The notes under the pieces were generated by a model that was not told the origin of the DNA, did no database searches, and saw nothing but the letters and a program-made list of their open reading frames with translations. Source: Halothiobacillus sp. (GTDB lineage: Bacteria > Pseudomonadota > Gammaproteobacteria > Halothiobacillales > Halothiobacillaceae). From it: a stretch of 64,000 bases of DNA. The position numbers and the translations under genes are program-made. The stretch covers positions 50,769-114,768 of the forward strand of contig JAGUXT010000014.1 of the NCBI GenBank assembly GCA_020061705.1, given 5' to 3'. Below are positions 31,357 through 40,870 of the stretch, one piece after another; the stretch's first letter is position 1; every line of letters begins with the position of its first letter.

Positions 31357-32567
31357 TGAATAAGCTATTCCAATGGTTTGATGCGCGCCTGCCGATCTCC
31401 AGTTTCTGGAACGCGCATTTGTCCGGTTACTACGTGCCGAAAAACTTCAATATTTGGTATTTCTTCGGCTCGTTGGCCTTGACCGTGTTTGTGATTCAGA
31501 TTGTGTCCGGCATCTGGCTGACCATGAATTACAAGCCCTCGGCGGCGGAAGCCTTTGCCTCGGTTGAGTACATCATGCGCGATGTCGAGTGGGGGTGGCT
31601 GATTCGCTACATGCACTCCACTGGGGCTTCGGCCTTCTTTATTGTCATCTACCTGCACATGCTGCGTGGATTAATGTATGGCTCGTATAAAAATCCGCGC
31701 GAGCTCATCTGGATCTTCGGCATGTTGATTTATGTCGTGCTGATGGCTGAAGCTTTCATGGGCTACTTGCTGCCTTGGGGGCAAATGTCGTACTGGGGTG
31801 CGCAGGTCATCATCTCGCTGTTTGGCGCAATTCCTTTTATCGGGCCGGATTTGGCGCTGTGGATTCGCGGTGATTATGTGGTGGGTGATGCCACGCTCAA
31901 TCGCTTCTTTGCGCTGCATGTGATTGCGTTGCCGTTAGTTCTGCTGTTCCTGATTGGTGGTCACATCATGGCGCTGCATGAGGTTGGTTCAAACAATCCG
32001 GAAGGCATCGACATCAAAAAGCATAAGGACGCCGACGGTAAGCCGCTGGATGGAGTCGCATTCCACCCGTACTACACGGTCAAGGACTTGGTTGGTGTGG
32101 CGGTATTCCTGTTCTTCTTCGCTATCGTGGTGTTCTACATGCCTGAAATGGGCGGCTATTTCCTTGAAAAACCGAACTTTATTCCAGCCAACCCGCTGCA
32201 AACCCCGGAGCACATTGCACCGGTCTGGTACTTCACCCCGTTCTACGCCATTTTGCGTGCCGTGCCGGATAAATTCCTTGGCGTAATGGCGATGGGTGGA
32301 GCGATTTTTGCGTTGTTTTTGTTGCCTTGGCTGGATCGCAATCCGGTGCGTTCGATTCGTTACCGTTCACCGCTTTTCAAGGCTTTGTTGGCGATGTTTG
32401 TCATCAGCTTCATCGTGCTCGGCTGGCTGGGAATGCAGCCGGTCACCCCGCTGTTAACCTTTATGGCGCAGTTCTTCACCATTCTCTACTTTGGCTACTT
32501 TGTTGCCTTGTGGTGGATGAGTAAAAACGAAAAGACCCTGCCCGTGCCGGAGAGGATTACACGATGA
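31356..32567 (+). CDS. petB: Cytochrome b, bc1 complex
   Basis: WLIRYMHSTGASAFFIVIYLHMLRGLMYGSYK; LLPWGQMSYWGAQVI; PEWYFTPFYAILR-type region. Confidence 0.97.
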   Translation: MNKLFQWFDARLPISSFWNAHLSGYYVPKNFNIWYFFGSLALTVFVIQIVSGIWLTMNYKPSAAEAFASVEYIMRDVEWGWLIRYMHSTGASAFFIVIYLHMLRGLMYGSYKNPRELIWIFGMLIYVVLMAEAFMGYLLPWGQMSYWGAQVIISLFGAIPFIGPDLALWIRGDYVVGDATLNRFFALHVIALPLVLLFLIGGHIMALHEVGSNNPEGIDIKKHKDADGKPLDGVAFHPYYTVKDLVGVAVFLFFFAIVVFYMPEMGGYFLEKPNFIPANPLQTPEHIAPVWYFTPFYAILRAVPDKFLGVMAMGGAIFALFLLPWLDRNPVRSIRYRSPLFKALLAMFVISFIVLGWLGMQPVTPLLTFMAQFFTILYFGYFVALWWMSKNEKTLPVPERITR

Positions 32568-33301
32568 ATGCTGTGAAATATGCTTTGGGTGCATGTCTTG
32601 CACTGCTTTGCGTGATGGCTTCGCCAGCGCAGGCCAGTGGAGGGCATGTCGCCGGCCTGGTCAAAGCCGAAATTGACCTGGGCGATACCGCCTCCCTGCA
32701 ACGTGGTGCGCAGATTTTTGTCGATCGCTGCCTGAGCTGTCATTCGGCGAATCTGATGCGTTACAACCGCATTGGTCAGGATTTGGGCATGAGTGATGCT
32801 GAAGTCAAGGAGCGACTCATCCGGGGTGCGGATGTAAAAATTGGTTCGACCATGCAAAGCAACATGTCCGCCGCACTGGCGAACACAGCATTTGGTGTCG
32901 TACCGCCGGATTTGTCGCTCACCGCTCGTTCACGCGGTACAGATTGGCTCTATAGCTATCTGCGGGCTTTTTATGTCGATCCCGCACGCCCTCTGGGGGT
33001 GAATAACCTTGTCTTCAAGGATGTGGGTATGCCAAATGTATTTTGGCGCGAACAGGGCGAACAGGTTTTGACCAAGGATGCGCATGGTGAGGCTGTTTTG
33101 AGCTTGGCCAAGCCCGGTAGTATGAGCCCGGCCGAGTTTGACGGCATGATGGGTGATTTGGTGGGCTTTATGAGTTACATGGCCGAGCCGGCGGTTTTGC
33201 AGCGCAAGAGCCTGGGATTATGGGTGCTGGGCTTCCTTGCGGTGTTGTTTGTTCTGCTGCTTTTGCTCAAACAGGAGTACTGGCGAGATATCAAGAAGTA
33301 G
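32564..33301 (+). CDS. petC: Cytochrome c1, bc1 complex
   Basis: DRCLSCHSANLMRYNRIGQDLGM; C-terminal TM anchor. Confidence 0.96.
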   Translation: MNAVKYALGACLALLCVMASPAQASGGHVAGLVKAEIDLGDTASLQRGAQIFVDRCLSCHSANLMRYNRIGQDLGMSDAEVKERLIRGADVKIGSTMQSNMSAALANTAFGVVPPDLSLTARSRGTDWLYSYLRAFYVDPARPLGVNNLVFKDVGMPNVFWREQGEQVLTKDAHGEAVLSLAKPGSMSPAEFDGMMGDLVGFMSYMAEPAVLQRKSLGLWVLGFLAVLFVLLLLLKQEYWRDIKK

Positions 33302-33311
33302 CTGTTGGCTT

Positions 33312-33469
33312 TTAACAGGCTACTGAAATAAGTATTCAGTAGCCTGTTAAGGCGGGACATGGATGTCCCGCACGCAAATCAATCACGCAAGTGATTGATT
33401 TCGCATACCGAGTCCGGGCATGTACCGGACTCGGTATGGCTGAAAAACTCATGGATGAGGTTTTTCAGC
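33312..33469. repeat. Array of five abutting inverted repeats (tandem hairpins)
   Basis: Stems read directly: 33312-33350 (16 bp), 33352-33371 (9 bp), 33376-33401 (11 bp), 33404-33438 (14 bp), 33439-33469 (14 bp with one bulge). Confidence 0.9.
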
Positions 33470-33603
33470 ATTCTGCTAAGGGCGGTTTATTGGTAAACGG
33501 GTGTGCTAGAATCACGCCCGTTTTTGCTTTTGTCGTTTTGCTTTTTCAGCGCTAACTTTGCTGCGTTGATTTTGCTGTTCAGTTATTTTTGGAGAGTGCC
33601 GCA

Positions 33604-34278
33604 ATGGCTGTTAGTACAAGTCGCCGTGGGGTGATGACCCTGTTTTCTCACCCGGATTGCCCGGAAAGTCATCGTACCCGCCTTGTGCTGGCGGATAAGG
33701 AATTGATTGCGGACATGGTTGAGGTTAACCCGGCCAATCCGCCGGAAGACTTCCTTGATCTTAGCCCTACGGGAACCCTGCCGACCCTGGTTGACCGCGA
33801 TTTGGTACTGACTCAAGCGCGCGTCATCATGGAATACCTTGATGAGCGTTTCCCTCATCCGCCGCTCATGCCTATTGATCCGGTCAGCCGAGCTCGTGTG
33901 CGCTCGGCGCTTTACCGTATCGAAAAAGATTGGTATCCGCTGTTGCCGGAACTGGCTGAAGGTGGCAAGGGCGCGGCTAAAGCGCGTAAGGCGCTGCGTG
34001 AAGGTCTGCTGTCCATCATGCCGATTTTCTCGGCCAGCCAATTTGTCATGAGTGATGAATTTAGCCTTGCGGACGCAACGTTGGCACCGATTCTATGGCG
34101 TTTGCCGATATACGGCATTGACCTGCCCGCGCAGCCGCAAACTCAGCCGCTGCTGGATTACATGGCACGAATTTTCAAGCGTGCAACCTTCCGTCAAAGT
34201 CTGTCTGACCTTGAGCTTGAAATGCGTCCGGAAATGCGTGCTGAAATGCGCCAGGATGTGCGGGAAGCGCGCAAGTGA
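33604..34278 (+). CDS. sspA: Stringent starvation protein A
   Basis: VMTLFSHPDCPESHRTRLVLADKELIADMVEV; YLDERFPHPPLMPIDPVSRA. Confidence 0.93.
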   Translation: MAVSTSRRGVMTLFSHPDCPESHRTRLVLADKELIADMVEVNPANPPEDFLDLSPTGTLPTLVDRDLVLTQARVIMEYLDERFPHPPLMPIDPVSRARVRSALYRIEKDWYPLLPELAEGGKGAAKARKALREGLLSIMPIFSASQFVMSDEFSLADATLAPILWRLPIYGIDLPAQPQTQPLLDYMARIFKRATFRQSLSDLELEMRPEMRAEMRQDVREARK

Positions 34279-34775
34279 CTTCAAGCCGTCCTTATTTGCT
34301 GCGCGCCTTGTACGAATGGATTGTGGACAATGAACACATTCCCTACATCGTGGTGGATGCGACCATGCCCGGCGTGGTCGCCCCGCCTGAGCACGTCAAG
34401 GATGGCCAGATTACCCTGAACATTGCGCCCCATGCGGTGCAGAGTTTGAGTTTGGGTAACGCGGATGTGCGTTTTTCGGCACGCTTTAGCGGCCGCCCCT
34501 GGATGATTACAATTCCCGTCATGGCCATTCTGGCGATTTATGATCGTGATACGGGGCAGGGTATGGGTTTCCCACCCGGAACCATGCCGGGAGAAACCGG
34601 CGACGATGCGGATAACGACACCGCGACACGCGCATCACGCCCGCCTGCCCTGCGTGCTGTACCTTCGGAAGGTGAGCGTAAAACGCAAAGCGTCGAATCG
34701 AATGACGAGGATGAGTCAACGCCACCTGATGATGAACCTCCGGTGCGTGGTGTTCATTTGCGGCGCATCAAATAG
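34275..34775 (+). CDS. sspB: Stringent starvation protein B, ClpXP adaptor
   Basis: SSRPYLLRALYEWIVDNEHIPYIVVDA; FSARFSGRPWMITIPVMAILAIYDRDTGQGMGF. Confidence 0.94.
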   Translation: MTSSRPYLLRALYEWIVDNEHIPYIVVDATMPGVVAPPEHVKDGQITLNIAPHAVQSLSLGNADVRFSARFSGRPWMITIPVMAILAIYDRDTGQGMGFPPGTMPGETGDDADNDTATRASRPPALRAVPSEGERKTQSVESNDEDESTPPDDEPPVRGVHLRRIK

Positions 34776-34780
34776 CTTCC

Positions 34781-34891
34781 ATAGGACTTACGCAAAAGTG
34801 TTCCAGCAAGGCAAAGTGCCGAAGACAGTACACTTGGTACGGCGAGGCGCTTGAACGCCGCTGGGGCGGTTTTGAGTAAGTCTCGTTCTAT
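34781..34891 (+). mobile_element. MITE-like element, copy 2
   Basis: ATAGGACTTACGCAAAAGTGTTCCAGC...; collinear with the reverse complement of 10846..10935 plus an internal ~20 nt insertion. Confidence 0.6.
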
Positions 34892-34911
34892 ACGGCTTAG
34901 GGTTCGTTCAA

Positions 34912-35724
34912 ATGAGCAACACATTCAGTGCGACCGAGCGTTTAGCAGCGACGGCGCAATGGTGGCAGAGCATTGTAGGAGTGCAGCTGAGGAACGATGA
35001 ATCGGCTGCACTCGAACCTTGGCTCGCGCGTTGTTTTGGCTATCACGCCCTGCACTTGAGTCTCCAACCCTTGGCGCAACCTGCGACCGAGGGTGTGAGT
35101 TCCAGTCCATCTGCGCCGCTGGCTGGATTGCGCATTCCTCATGCCTTTCAGCTTGGCCCCTTGGGTGGTGAAGTACGCGCGCGCTTTGAATCACTGCCCT
35201 TGCAGGCCGAATCGGTGGATTTGGTGGTGGTGCAGCATGTTTTGGAGTTTGCCTCCGATCCGCATGCTGTTTTGCGTGAGCTGGATCGGGTGTTGGTGCC
35301 TGAAGGCCGTGTGGTGTTGATAAGTTTTAACCCCATGAGCTACTGGGGGCTGCGTCACTTATTCAACCTGAATCATCAAGCACCGTGGTTTGGGCTTGGC
35401 CTTGGGCGCAAGCGTTTGCGCGATTGGATGGCGTTGTTGGGCTACGACGTTGAGGATGAGCTGTGGGTCGGACATGGTTGTTTATCGCACGCACCGCCAT
35501 TCATCGCCGGATTTTTGCAGCGATGGTTAGCGCGTCTTTTACCGCGTAGCGGTGTGGGTTATGCGCTGCTGGCGCGCAAGCGAGTGAGTATGCCTGCCCC
35601 GATCCGCCATCGCTGGCACCTGATGCCCAATCTAGGAGTAACAACGGCGGGGCATGCGGTCGGATCTTCCGTGCATCAAGTTAAACGCAGTCGACGCGAT
35701 GCTGTGGATGGATGCTCTCAATGA
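34912..35724 (+). CDS. Class I SAM-dependent methyltransferase
   Basis: LPLQAESVDLVVVQHVLEFASDPHAVLRELDRVLVPEGRVVLISFNPMSYWGLRHLF. Confidence 0.88.
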   Translation: MSNTFSATERLAATAQWWQSIVGVQLRNDESAALEPWLARCFGYHALHLSLQPLAQPATEGVSSSPSAPLAGLRIPHAFQLGPLGGEVRARFESLPLQAESVDLVVVQHVLEFASDPHAVLRELDRVLVPEGRVVLISFNPMSYWGLRHLFNLNHQAPWFGLGLGRKRLRDWMALLGYDVEDELWVGHGCLSHAPPFIAGFLQRWLARLLPRSGVGYALLARKRVSMPAPIRHRWHLMPNLGVTTAGHAVGSSVHQVKRSRRDAVDGCSQ

Positions 35725-36173
35725 CTGATGATCGTGCGTCATCATGCACCGCGTCGCACAGTTCATCAGCCTGCCCTGCTGACTCGCCGTGGGTACGTTG
35801 GTTATGTTTGGGTGTCGGTGTGAGCTGTGTAGTGGTTGGCGGTGTTGGCGTATTCGTGCCGATCTTGCCAACGACACCGTTTCTGTTAATGGCGGTTGCC
35901 TGCTTTGCCCGTTCATCGCAGCGTTTGCATTGCGCTATCCTGCAACACCCATGGGCGGGGCCATTGATCCACGATTGGGAGTTGCGTCGCAGCCTGCCGC
36001 GCAAGGTTAAACAGGGCGCAATCCTGATGATGACGTGCAGTTTTATACTTTCGATCAGCCTGATTCAGCCCATGGTTGCCAAATGGGGATTGTTTGCGCT
36101 TTGGGCTGTATTGCTGCTTTTTATTCTACGGATTCCGAGCTATCAACCAGAGAGCATTAAAATTCATGAGTGA
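35712..36173 (+). CDS. YbaN/DUF454 inner membrane protein
   Basis: [52 protein letters not shown]. Confidence 0.88.
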   Translation: MLSMTDDRASSCTASHSSSACPADSPWVRWLCLGVGVSCVVVGGVGVFVPILPTTPFLLMAVACFARSSQRLHCAILQHPWAGPLIHDWELRRSLPRKVKQGAILMMTCSFILSISLIQPMVAKWGLFALWAVLLLFILRIPSYQPESIKIHE

Positions 36174-36636
36174 TGCTGATGCGAATTCAGACAAAACGAC
36201 TGTCGTTGACATCTGGACCGATGGCGCATGTCGCGGTAACCCTGGGCGAGGCGGTTGGGGAGTGGTGCTGCGTGCCCAGGGCCAGGAAAAACAGCTTTGT
36301 GGCGGAGAAAATCACACCACGAATAACCGTATGGAAATGACGGCAGCGATTCAGGCCCTGGCAGCGCTCAAGCGGCCTTGCCGGGTGAATCTCACCACCG
36401 ATTCGCAATATGTGATGAAAGGGATCCAGGAGTGGCTGCCGAACTGGAAAAAGCGCGGCTGGCGCACTGCGGGCAATCAGGCGGTGAAAAATGCCGATTT
36501 ATGGCAGCAACTTGATGCGCTCTGTGCACAACATGAGGTGCATTGGTTTTGGGTACGCGGGCACGTCGGTCACCCGGAAAATGAGCTGGCGGATCAGTTG
36601 GCGAATCGTGGCATTGATGAATTGAAGCGGGGATAA
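36166..36636 (+). CDS. rnhA: Ribonuclease HI
   Basis: [50 protein letters not shown]. Confidence 0.97.
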   Translation: MSDADANSDKTTVVDIWTDGACRGNPGRGGWGVVLRAQGQEKQLCGGENHTTNNRMEMTAAIQALAALKRPCRVNLTTDSQYVMKGIQEWLPNWKKRGWRTAGNQAVKNADLWQQLDALCAQHEVHWFWVRGHVGHPENELADQLANRGIDELKRG

Positions 36637-36640
36637 AACA

Positions 36641-37363
36641 ATGCGACAAATTCTTCTCGATACTGAAACGACGGGGCTGGAGCCACGTGAAGGGCATCGA
36701 ATTGTCGAGATCGGCGCGGTGGAGCTGGTGAATCGCAGCTTAACCGGCTTGACGTTTCATGAGTACCTGAATCCTGAGCGGATTATGGATGATGAGGTGA
36801 TCCGGGTTCACGGTCTTACCAACGCGTTTCTGGACGACAAACCACGCTTTGCTGCGGTGGCACAGTCATTTTTGGATTTTGTGCGTGGCGCAGAGCTGAT
36901 TATTCACAATGCCGCGTTTGACCTTGGTTTTATCAACCACGAGCTTGCCAAGCTTGATGCGGACAGCGGGACAAGCTTCGGGCGGATCGAAGATCACGTC
37001 AGTGGGGTGGTGGATAGCCTGAAGCTGGCGCGCCGCCTGCATCCTGGGCAGCGTAATAGTCTGGATGCGCTGTGTCGCCGTTATGGCATCGACAATAGTC
37101 ATCGCCAGTTGCACGGCGCCTTGCTTGACTCGGAAATTCTGGCGGATGTGTATTTGGCCATGACGGGTGGCCAATCCAGCTTGGGACTGGAGTCGCATGA
37201 GGCACATGGGCACGCTGAGGGCGGTGAGGTGCCGCGTATGCTGCCTGCCTCGCGTCCGCGGGTGGCGGTGTTGTGTGCCAATGAAGTTGAGATTGAAGCG
37301 CATGAGATGCGCATGGCGGCGATTCAAAAAGCGGCAGGTGGGGTGACGATTTGGGGTGGATGA
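36641..37363 (+). CDS. dnaQ: DNA polymerase III epsilon subunit
   Basis: RQILLDTETTGLEPREGHRIVEIGAVELVNRSLTG; HNAAFDLGFINHEL. Confidence 0.96.
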   Translation: MRQILLDTETTGLEPREGHRIVEIGAVELVNRSLTGLTFHEYLNPERIMDDEVIRVHGLTNAFLDDKPRFAAVAQSFLDFVRGAELIIHNAAFDLGFINHELAKLDADSGTSFGRIEDHVSGVVDSLKLARRLHPGQRNSLDALCRRYGIDNSHRQLHGALLDSEILADVYLAMTGGQSSLGLESHEAHGHAEGGEVPRMLPASRPRVAVLCANEVEIEAHEMRMAAIQKAAGGVTIWGG

Positions 37364-37379
37364 GTTTGGGCTTGTTTGC

Positions 37380-37605
37380 CACTTCGGCAAATGACGCGGA
37401 TTTTGCTTTCATCCCCCCTTTGATGCCGCCGTGAACGCAGCGCCTACGGCAAGGCCGTCCCGACGCAACATCCATGTTGCGACGGGACTAAACAGGCCAT
37501 CCATGGCCTGTTTACCCTGCCTACGGCACTCCGTTCACGGTGACCCCACACGGGGGGTTAAAACCCGCGCAGTCGGCGGAGACCGCCAATCAAACCTTCG
37601 TTTGA
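37380..37605. repeat. Structured intergenic repeat with outer inverted arms and two inner hairpins; related to 54291..54955
   Basis: Outer CCGTGAACG/CGTTCACGG; inner 37457-37488 and 37489-37514 hairpins with CATCCATG apices. Confidence 0.8.
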
Positions 37606-37634
37606 CCACTACCCCTTGACGTGCATGAGCAAAA

Positions 37635-38120
37635 CTACGCCCTCACGCTATGCCGCATGATTCGGCCTTTCTCACGCGCCCAATCACGCTCTTTTTCTGT
37701 GGCGCGTTTGTCAAACTCCTTTTTACCCTTGCCCAAGCCGATTTCGACCTTGAGGCGGCTACCTTTCCAGTACATGGCGAGCGGAATCAGCGCGAAACCT
37801 TTGCGTTCCACTGCGCCGATGAGTTCAGCAATTTCCTTGCGGTGTAGCAAAAGTTTGCGTGTAGCAGTGGGGTCGGGTTTAACGTGGGTGGACGCGGACA
37901 GGAGGGGCGAGATTTGCGCGCCAAATAAAAACGCTTCACCATTTTTCAACAGCACATAACTGTCGGTAATTTGAATTTTGCCGTCGCGAATAGCTTTAAC
38001 TTCCCAGCCTTGCAGTACGATACCCGCCTCGTAGCGCTCCTCAAAAGCAAAATCATGTTTCGCTTTTTTGTTGAGAGCGACGGTGGACGAGCCCTGGGTG
38101 CTTTTTTTATCTTTTGCCAT
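37635..38120 (-). CDS. smpB: SsrA-binding protein SmpB
   Basis: [41 protein letters not shown]. Confidence 0.97.
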   Translation of the reverse strand: MAKDKKSTQGSSTVALNKKAKHDFAFEERYEAGIVLQGWEVKAIRDGKIQITDSYVLLKNGEAFLFGAQISPLLSASTHVKPDPTATRKLLLHRKEIAELIGAVERKGFALIPLAMYWKGSRLKVEIGLGKGKKEFDKRATEKERDWAREKGRIMRHSVRA

Positions 38121-38229
38121 GATCTTTTAGTGTGGGCAGCACGCACAGCATTCAAGCCGGGTCTGTTTATTCGGAGGCGCGCATCTTACCATTAAGCTTT
38201 AATGAACCCCTTGCAGAGCAACTCAACCC

Positions 38230-39594
38230 ATGTCACAAGCCAAGCGCGTTTCTATCCATGGTCAATGGTCATCCCGTTGGGCCTTCATTCTTGCCGCCAC
38301 AGGCGCGGCGGTAGGTTTGGGTAACATCTGGAAATTCCCTTACATCATGGGGCAGAACGGCGGTGGTGCATTTGTCATGCTCTACCTGGCTTGTATTTTG
38401 TTGGTTGCGACACCCATTTTTATTGCAGAAGTAATGCTTGGGCGCCGTGCGCGGCGGAGTCCGGTGCAAGGCATGGCCGTATTGGCTGAGGAAGAACACG
38501 CTGCGCCCGCGTGGAAGTACCTGGGTTGGATGGGCGTGGTCGCTGGCTTTCTTATTCTTAGCTATTACAGCGTGATCATGGGTTGGGCTATGGCTTATGT
38601 GGAGCGCGCGATCACCGGTAGTTTTCATGGCCTGGATGGCGCAGCCCTGAAAAGTATGTTTGAAGCTTTCAAAGCCGATCCCATGGAGCTGCTTTTTTGG
38701 CACAGCCTTGCCATGTTAATCACCATGCTGGTGGTGGTGCGCGGGGTACGTGCCGGGCTGGAAGCCTTTACGGTGCTGCTAATGCCAGCTCTGTTCGTGA
38801 TTTTGCTGCTGTTAGTTGGCTATGGCATGAGTACCGGGCATTTCATTGAGGCGTTTACGTTCATGTTCGCGCCGGATTTCGGCAAGCTCACTGCCAATTC
38901 GGTCGTTGTGGCGTTGGGGCATTCTTTTTTCACCCTGAGCATTGGCATGGGGCTGATTATGGCTTACGGCTCGTACATGCCGGATAAGGTATCGATTACA
39001 CAGACGGCATTGTTTGTGGTGGCGGCGGATACGACGATCGCGTTGCTGGCAGGCCTGGCGATTTATCCGGTGGTGTTTGCCAATGGTTTGGAGCCGTCTG
39101 CCGGACCTGGGCTGGTGTTTCAGACACTACCGATAGCCTTTGGCCAGATGCCTTTGGGGGTGTTGATTGGTACGTTGTTTTTTGCGCTGTTAACTTTGGC
39201 GGCCTGGACATCGTCGATTTCAATGATTGAACCCGCCGTGGCGCACATGGTGGAAAAGCGTGGATGGACAAGGGTGAAAGCAGGAATTTGGCTGGGGTTG
39301 GGGGCGTGGTTCCTCGGTATTGCCAGCGTACTGTCCTTTAACCATTGGAACGAGTTCAAAATGTTCGGCAAGACATTTTTTGAACTGCTGGATTTCACGA
39401 CCTCGAATATTATGTTGCCGCTCGGTGGGCTGTTGATTGCGATTTTTGCCACGTGGATGATGCGCCGTCAAACGAGTTTTGATGAGCTGGGTCTGTCGCC
39501 GCATATGTACGCCGTCTGGCGTGTGCTGACCCGTTACGTTGCGCCTTTGGGTATTATCGTAATCTTTCTGTACGGCTTGGGTATTCTTGGATGA
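38230..39594 (+). CDS. Sodium-dependent transporter, NSS family
   Basis: WSSRWAFILAATGAAVGLGNIWKFPYIMGQNGGGAFVMLYL. Confidence 0.94.
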   Translation: MSQAKRVSIHGQWSSRWAFILAATGAAVGLGNIWKFPYIMGQNGGGAFVMLYLACILLVATPIFIAEVMLGRRARRSPVQGMAVLAEEEHAAPAWKYLGWMGVVAGFLILSYYSVIMGWAMAYVERAITGSFHGLDGAALKSMFEAFKADPMELLFWHSLAMLITMLVVVRGVRAGLEAFTVLLMPALFVILLLLVGYGMSTGHFIEAFTFMFAPDFGKLTANSVVVALGHSFFTLSIGMGLIMAYGSYMPDKVSITQTALFVVAADTTIALLAGLAIYPVVFANGLEPSAGPGLVFQTLPIAFGQMPLGVLIGTLFFALLTLAAWTSSISMIEPAVAHMVEKRGWTRVKAGIWLGLGAWFLGIASVLSFNHWNEFKMFGKTFFELLDFTTSNIMLPLGGLLIAIFATWMMRRQTSFDELGLSPHMYAVWRVLTRYVAPLGIIVIFLYGLGILG

Positions 39595-40031
39595 GTCGTT
39601 TGCATCGTGAGGCGATCGTGCCGTATTCGGCGCATGAGATGTTCGTTTTGGTTGGCGCAGTAGAGGACTATCAGCATTTCTTGCCATGGTGTAGCGATTC
39701 TGGCCAACAACAAAAATCCGAGGATGAAGTGATCGCCAGCGTGACCATCAGCAAGGGGGCACTGAGCAAGAGCTTTACCACGCACAACTTTTTGCAGCAG
39801 GACAAAATGATTGAGATGCGCCTCGTGGATGGGCCGTTCAAGCACTTGCACGGCTTCTGGCGTTTTACCCCGATGGGCGAGCGCGGCTGCAAAATCAGCC
39901 TAGATCTTGAATTTCAATTCACCAACAAGTTGATTGAGTTTGCCGTCGGCCCGGTATTCACCACGGTGACGGGTGAAATGGTGCGCTCATTCCAGCGGCG
40001 CGCGGAACAAGTGTATGGGCGACGTGTATGA
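39591..40031 (+). CDS. ratA: RatA-type START/coenzyme Q-binding family protein
   Basis: VPYSAHEMFVLVGAVEDYQHFLPWC; FQRRAEQVYG. Confidence 0.92.
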   Translation: MSRLHREAIVPYSAHEMFVLVGAVEDYQHFLPWCSDSGQQQKSEDEVIASVTISKGALSKSFTTHNFLQQDKMIEMRLVDGPFKHLHGFWRFTPMGERGCKISLDLEFQFTNKLIEFAVGPVFTTVTGEMVRSFQRRAEQVYGRRV

Positions 40032-40357
40032 GTGATGCGAACGAGCTGACCAAGTCTGAATTGATTGAGGTCGAAGTGGCGTATGCCTTGCCTGAGCGGC
40101 AAACTCTGTTAAGACTTAAAGTTCCTGTGGGGACGACGGCTGAAGAAGCCGTACAGCGTTCGGGGTTGCTTACGCGATATCCTGATCTGGATTTAAATGC
40201 CAGCAAGCTGGGGATTTTTGCCAAAGTTGTACCGCCTCAGCGCGAGCTGCGCGAGGGTGATCGGGTTGAAATCTATCGTCCACTGATTGCCGACCCGAAA
40301 GCTGTGCGACAGAAGCGCGCCGAAGAAGGTAAAAAGCTGAAAAAAGGCGGAAGTTAA
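40028..40357 (+). CDS. RnfH/RatB family ubiquitin-like protein
   Basis: VEVAYALPERQTLLRLKVPVGTTAEEAVQRSGLL; LREGDRVEIYRPLIADPKAVRQKRAE. Confidence 0.92.
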   Translation: MSDANELTKSELIEVEVAYALPERQTLLRLKVPVGTTAEEAVQRSGLLTRYPDLDLNASKLGIFAKVVPPQRELREGDRVEIYRPLIADPKAVRQKRAEEGKKLKKGGS

Positions 40358-40725
40358 AGAGTATTTAGTGGCAACGTAGGCAGCTCGCTCAACGGTGGCT
40401 CGGAGCGCTCAAGTTTGCCATTCGCATCAAAAAACAAGGCAAATTTACGTTGCACCGGAGCATCCTTGCCGGCTTTGTGGAAATAGATGTAGTCCCAACG
40501 GTTAGCATGGAACATGTCGTCGAGCATCGGTGTGCCGAGCAAAAAGCGTACCTGCTCCTTACTCATGCCGAGTTTGAGTTGTGCCATTCTGTCATCTTCA
40601 AGGATGTTGCCTTGGTTGATGTCCATCTGGTAAGGCTGTAAAAATGTGGGCATGGAGCCTGTTGAGCAGGCGGTCAACAGGCATGGAAGGGCGGCGGAAA
40701 GAAGGAGAAGGCGTGCGTGTTGCAT
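40354..40725 (-). CDS. bamE: Outer membrane assembly lipoprotein BamE
   Basis: Lipobox LLTACS; QPYQMDINQGNILEDDRMAQLKLGMSKEQVRFLLGTPMLDDMFHANRWDYIY. Confidence 0.95.
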   Translation of the reverse strand: MQHARLLLLSAALPCLLTACSTGSMPTFLQPYQMDINQGNILEDDRMAQLKLGMSKEQVRFLLGTPMLDDMFHANRWDYIYFHKAGKDAPVQRKFALFFDANGKLERSEPPLSELPTLPLNTL

Positions 40726-40870
40726 GGTGTTGTGTAACGATGGGTGAAGGTATCCGCGATAAAATACACGCCAAGTCGATTTGCATCTACTATTTCTGCT
40801 CGTATGGGTAGCTGGCTGAGTTGTGAATCATGTGAATAGCTTCGTTTTTTAATCGTTAAAAGGACAAATT

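Noticed and set aside
33312-33469. CRISPR-like or direct-repeat array
   Set aside because: Successive units are different palindromes with no repeated direct unit and no spacers.
33497-33526. ACGGGTGTG-CTAGAAT-CACGCCCGT-TTTTT as a definite terminator
   Set aside because: Stem plus T-run fits, but the loop contains a TAGAAT -10-like motif just before sspA, so terminator versus promoter cannot be decided by eye.
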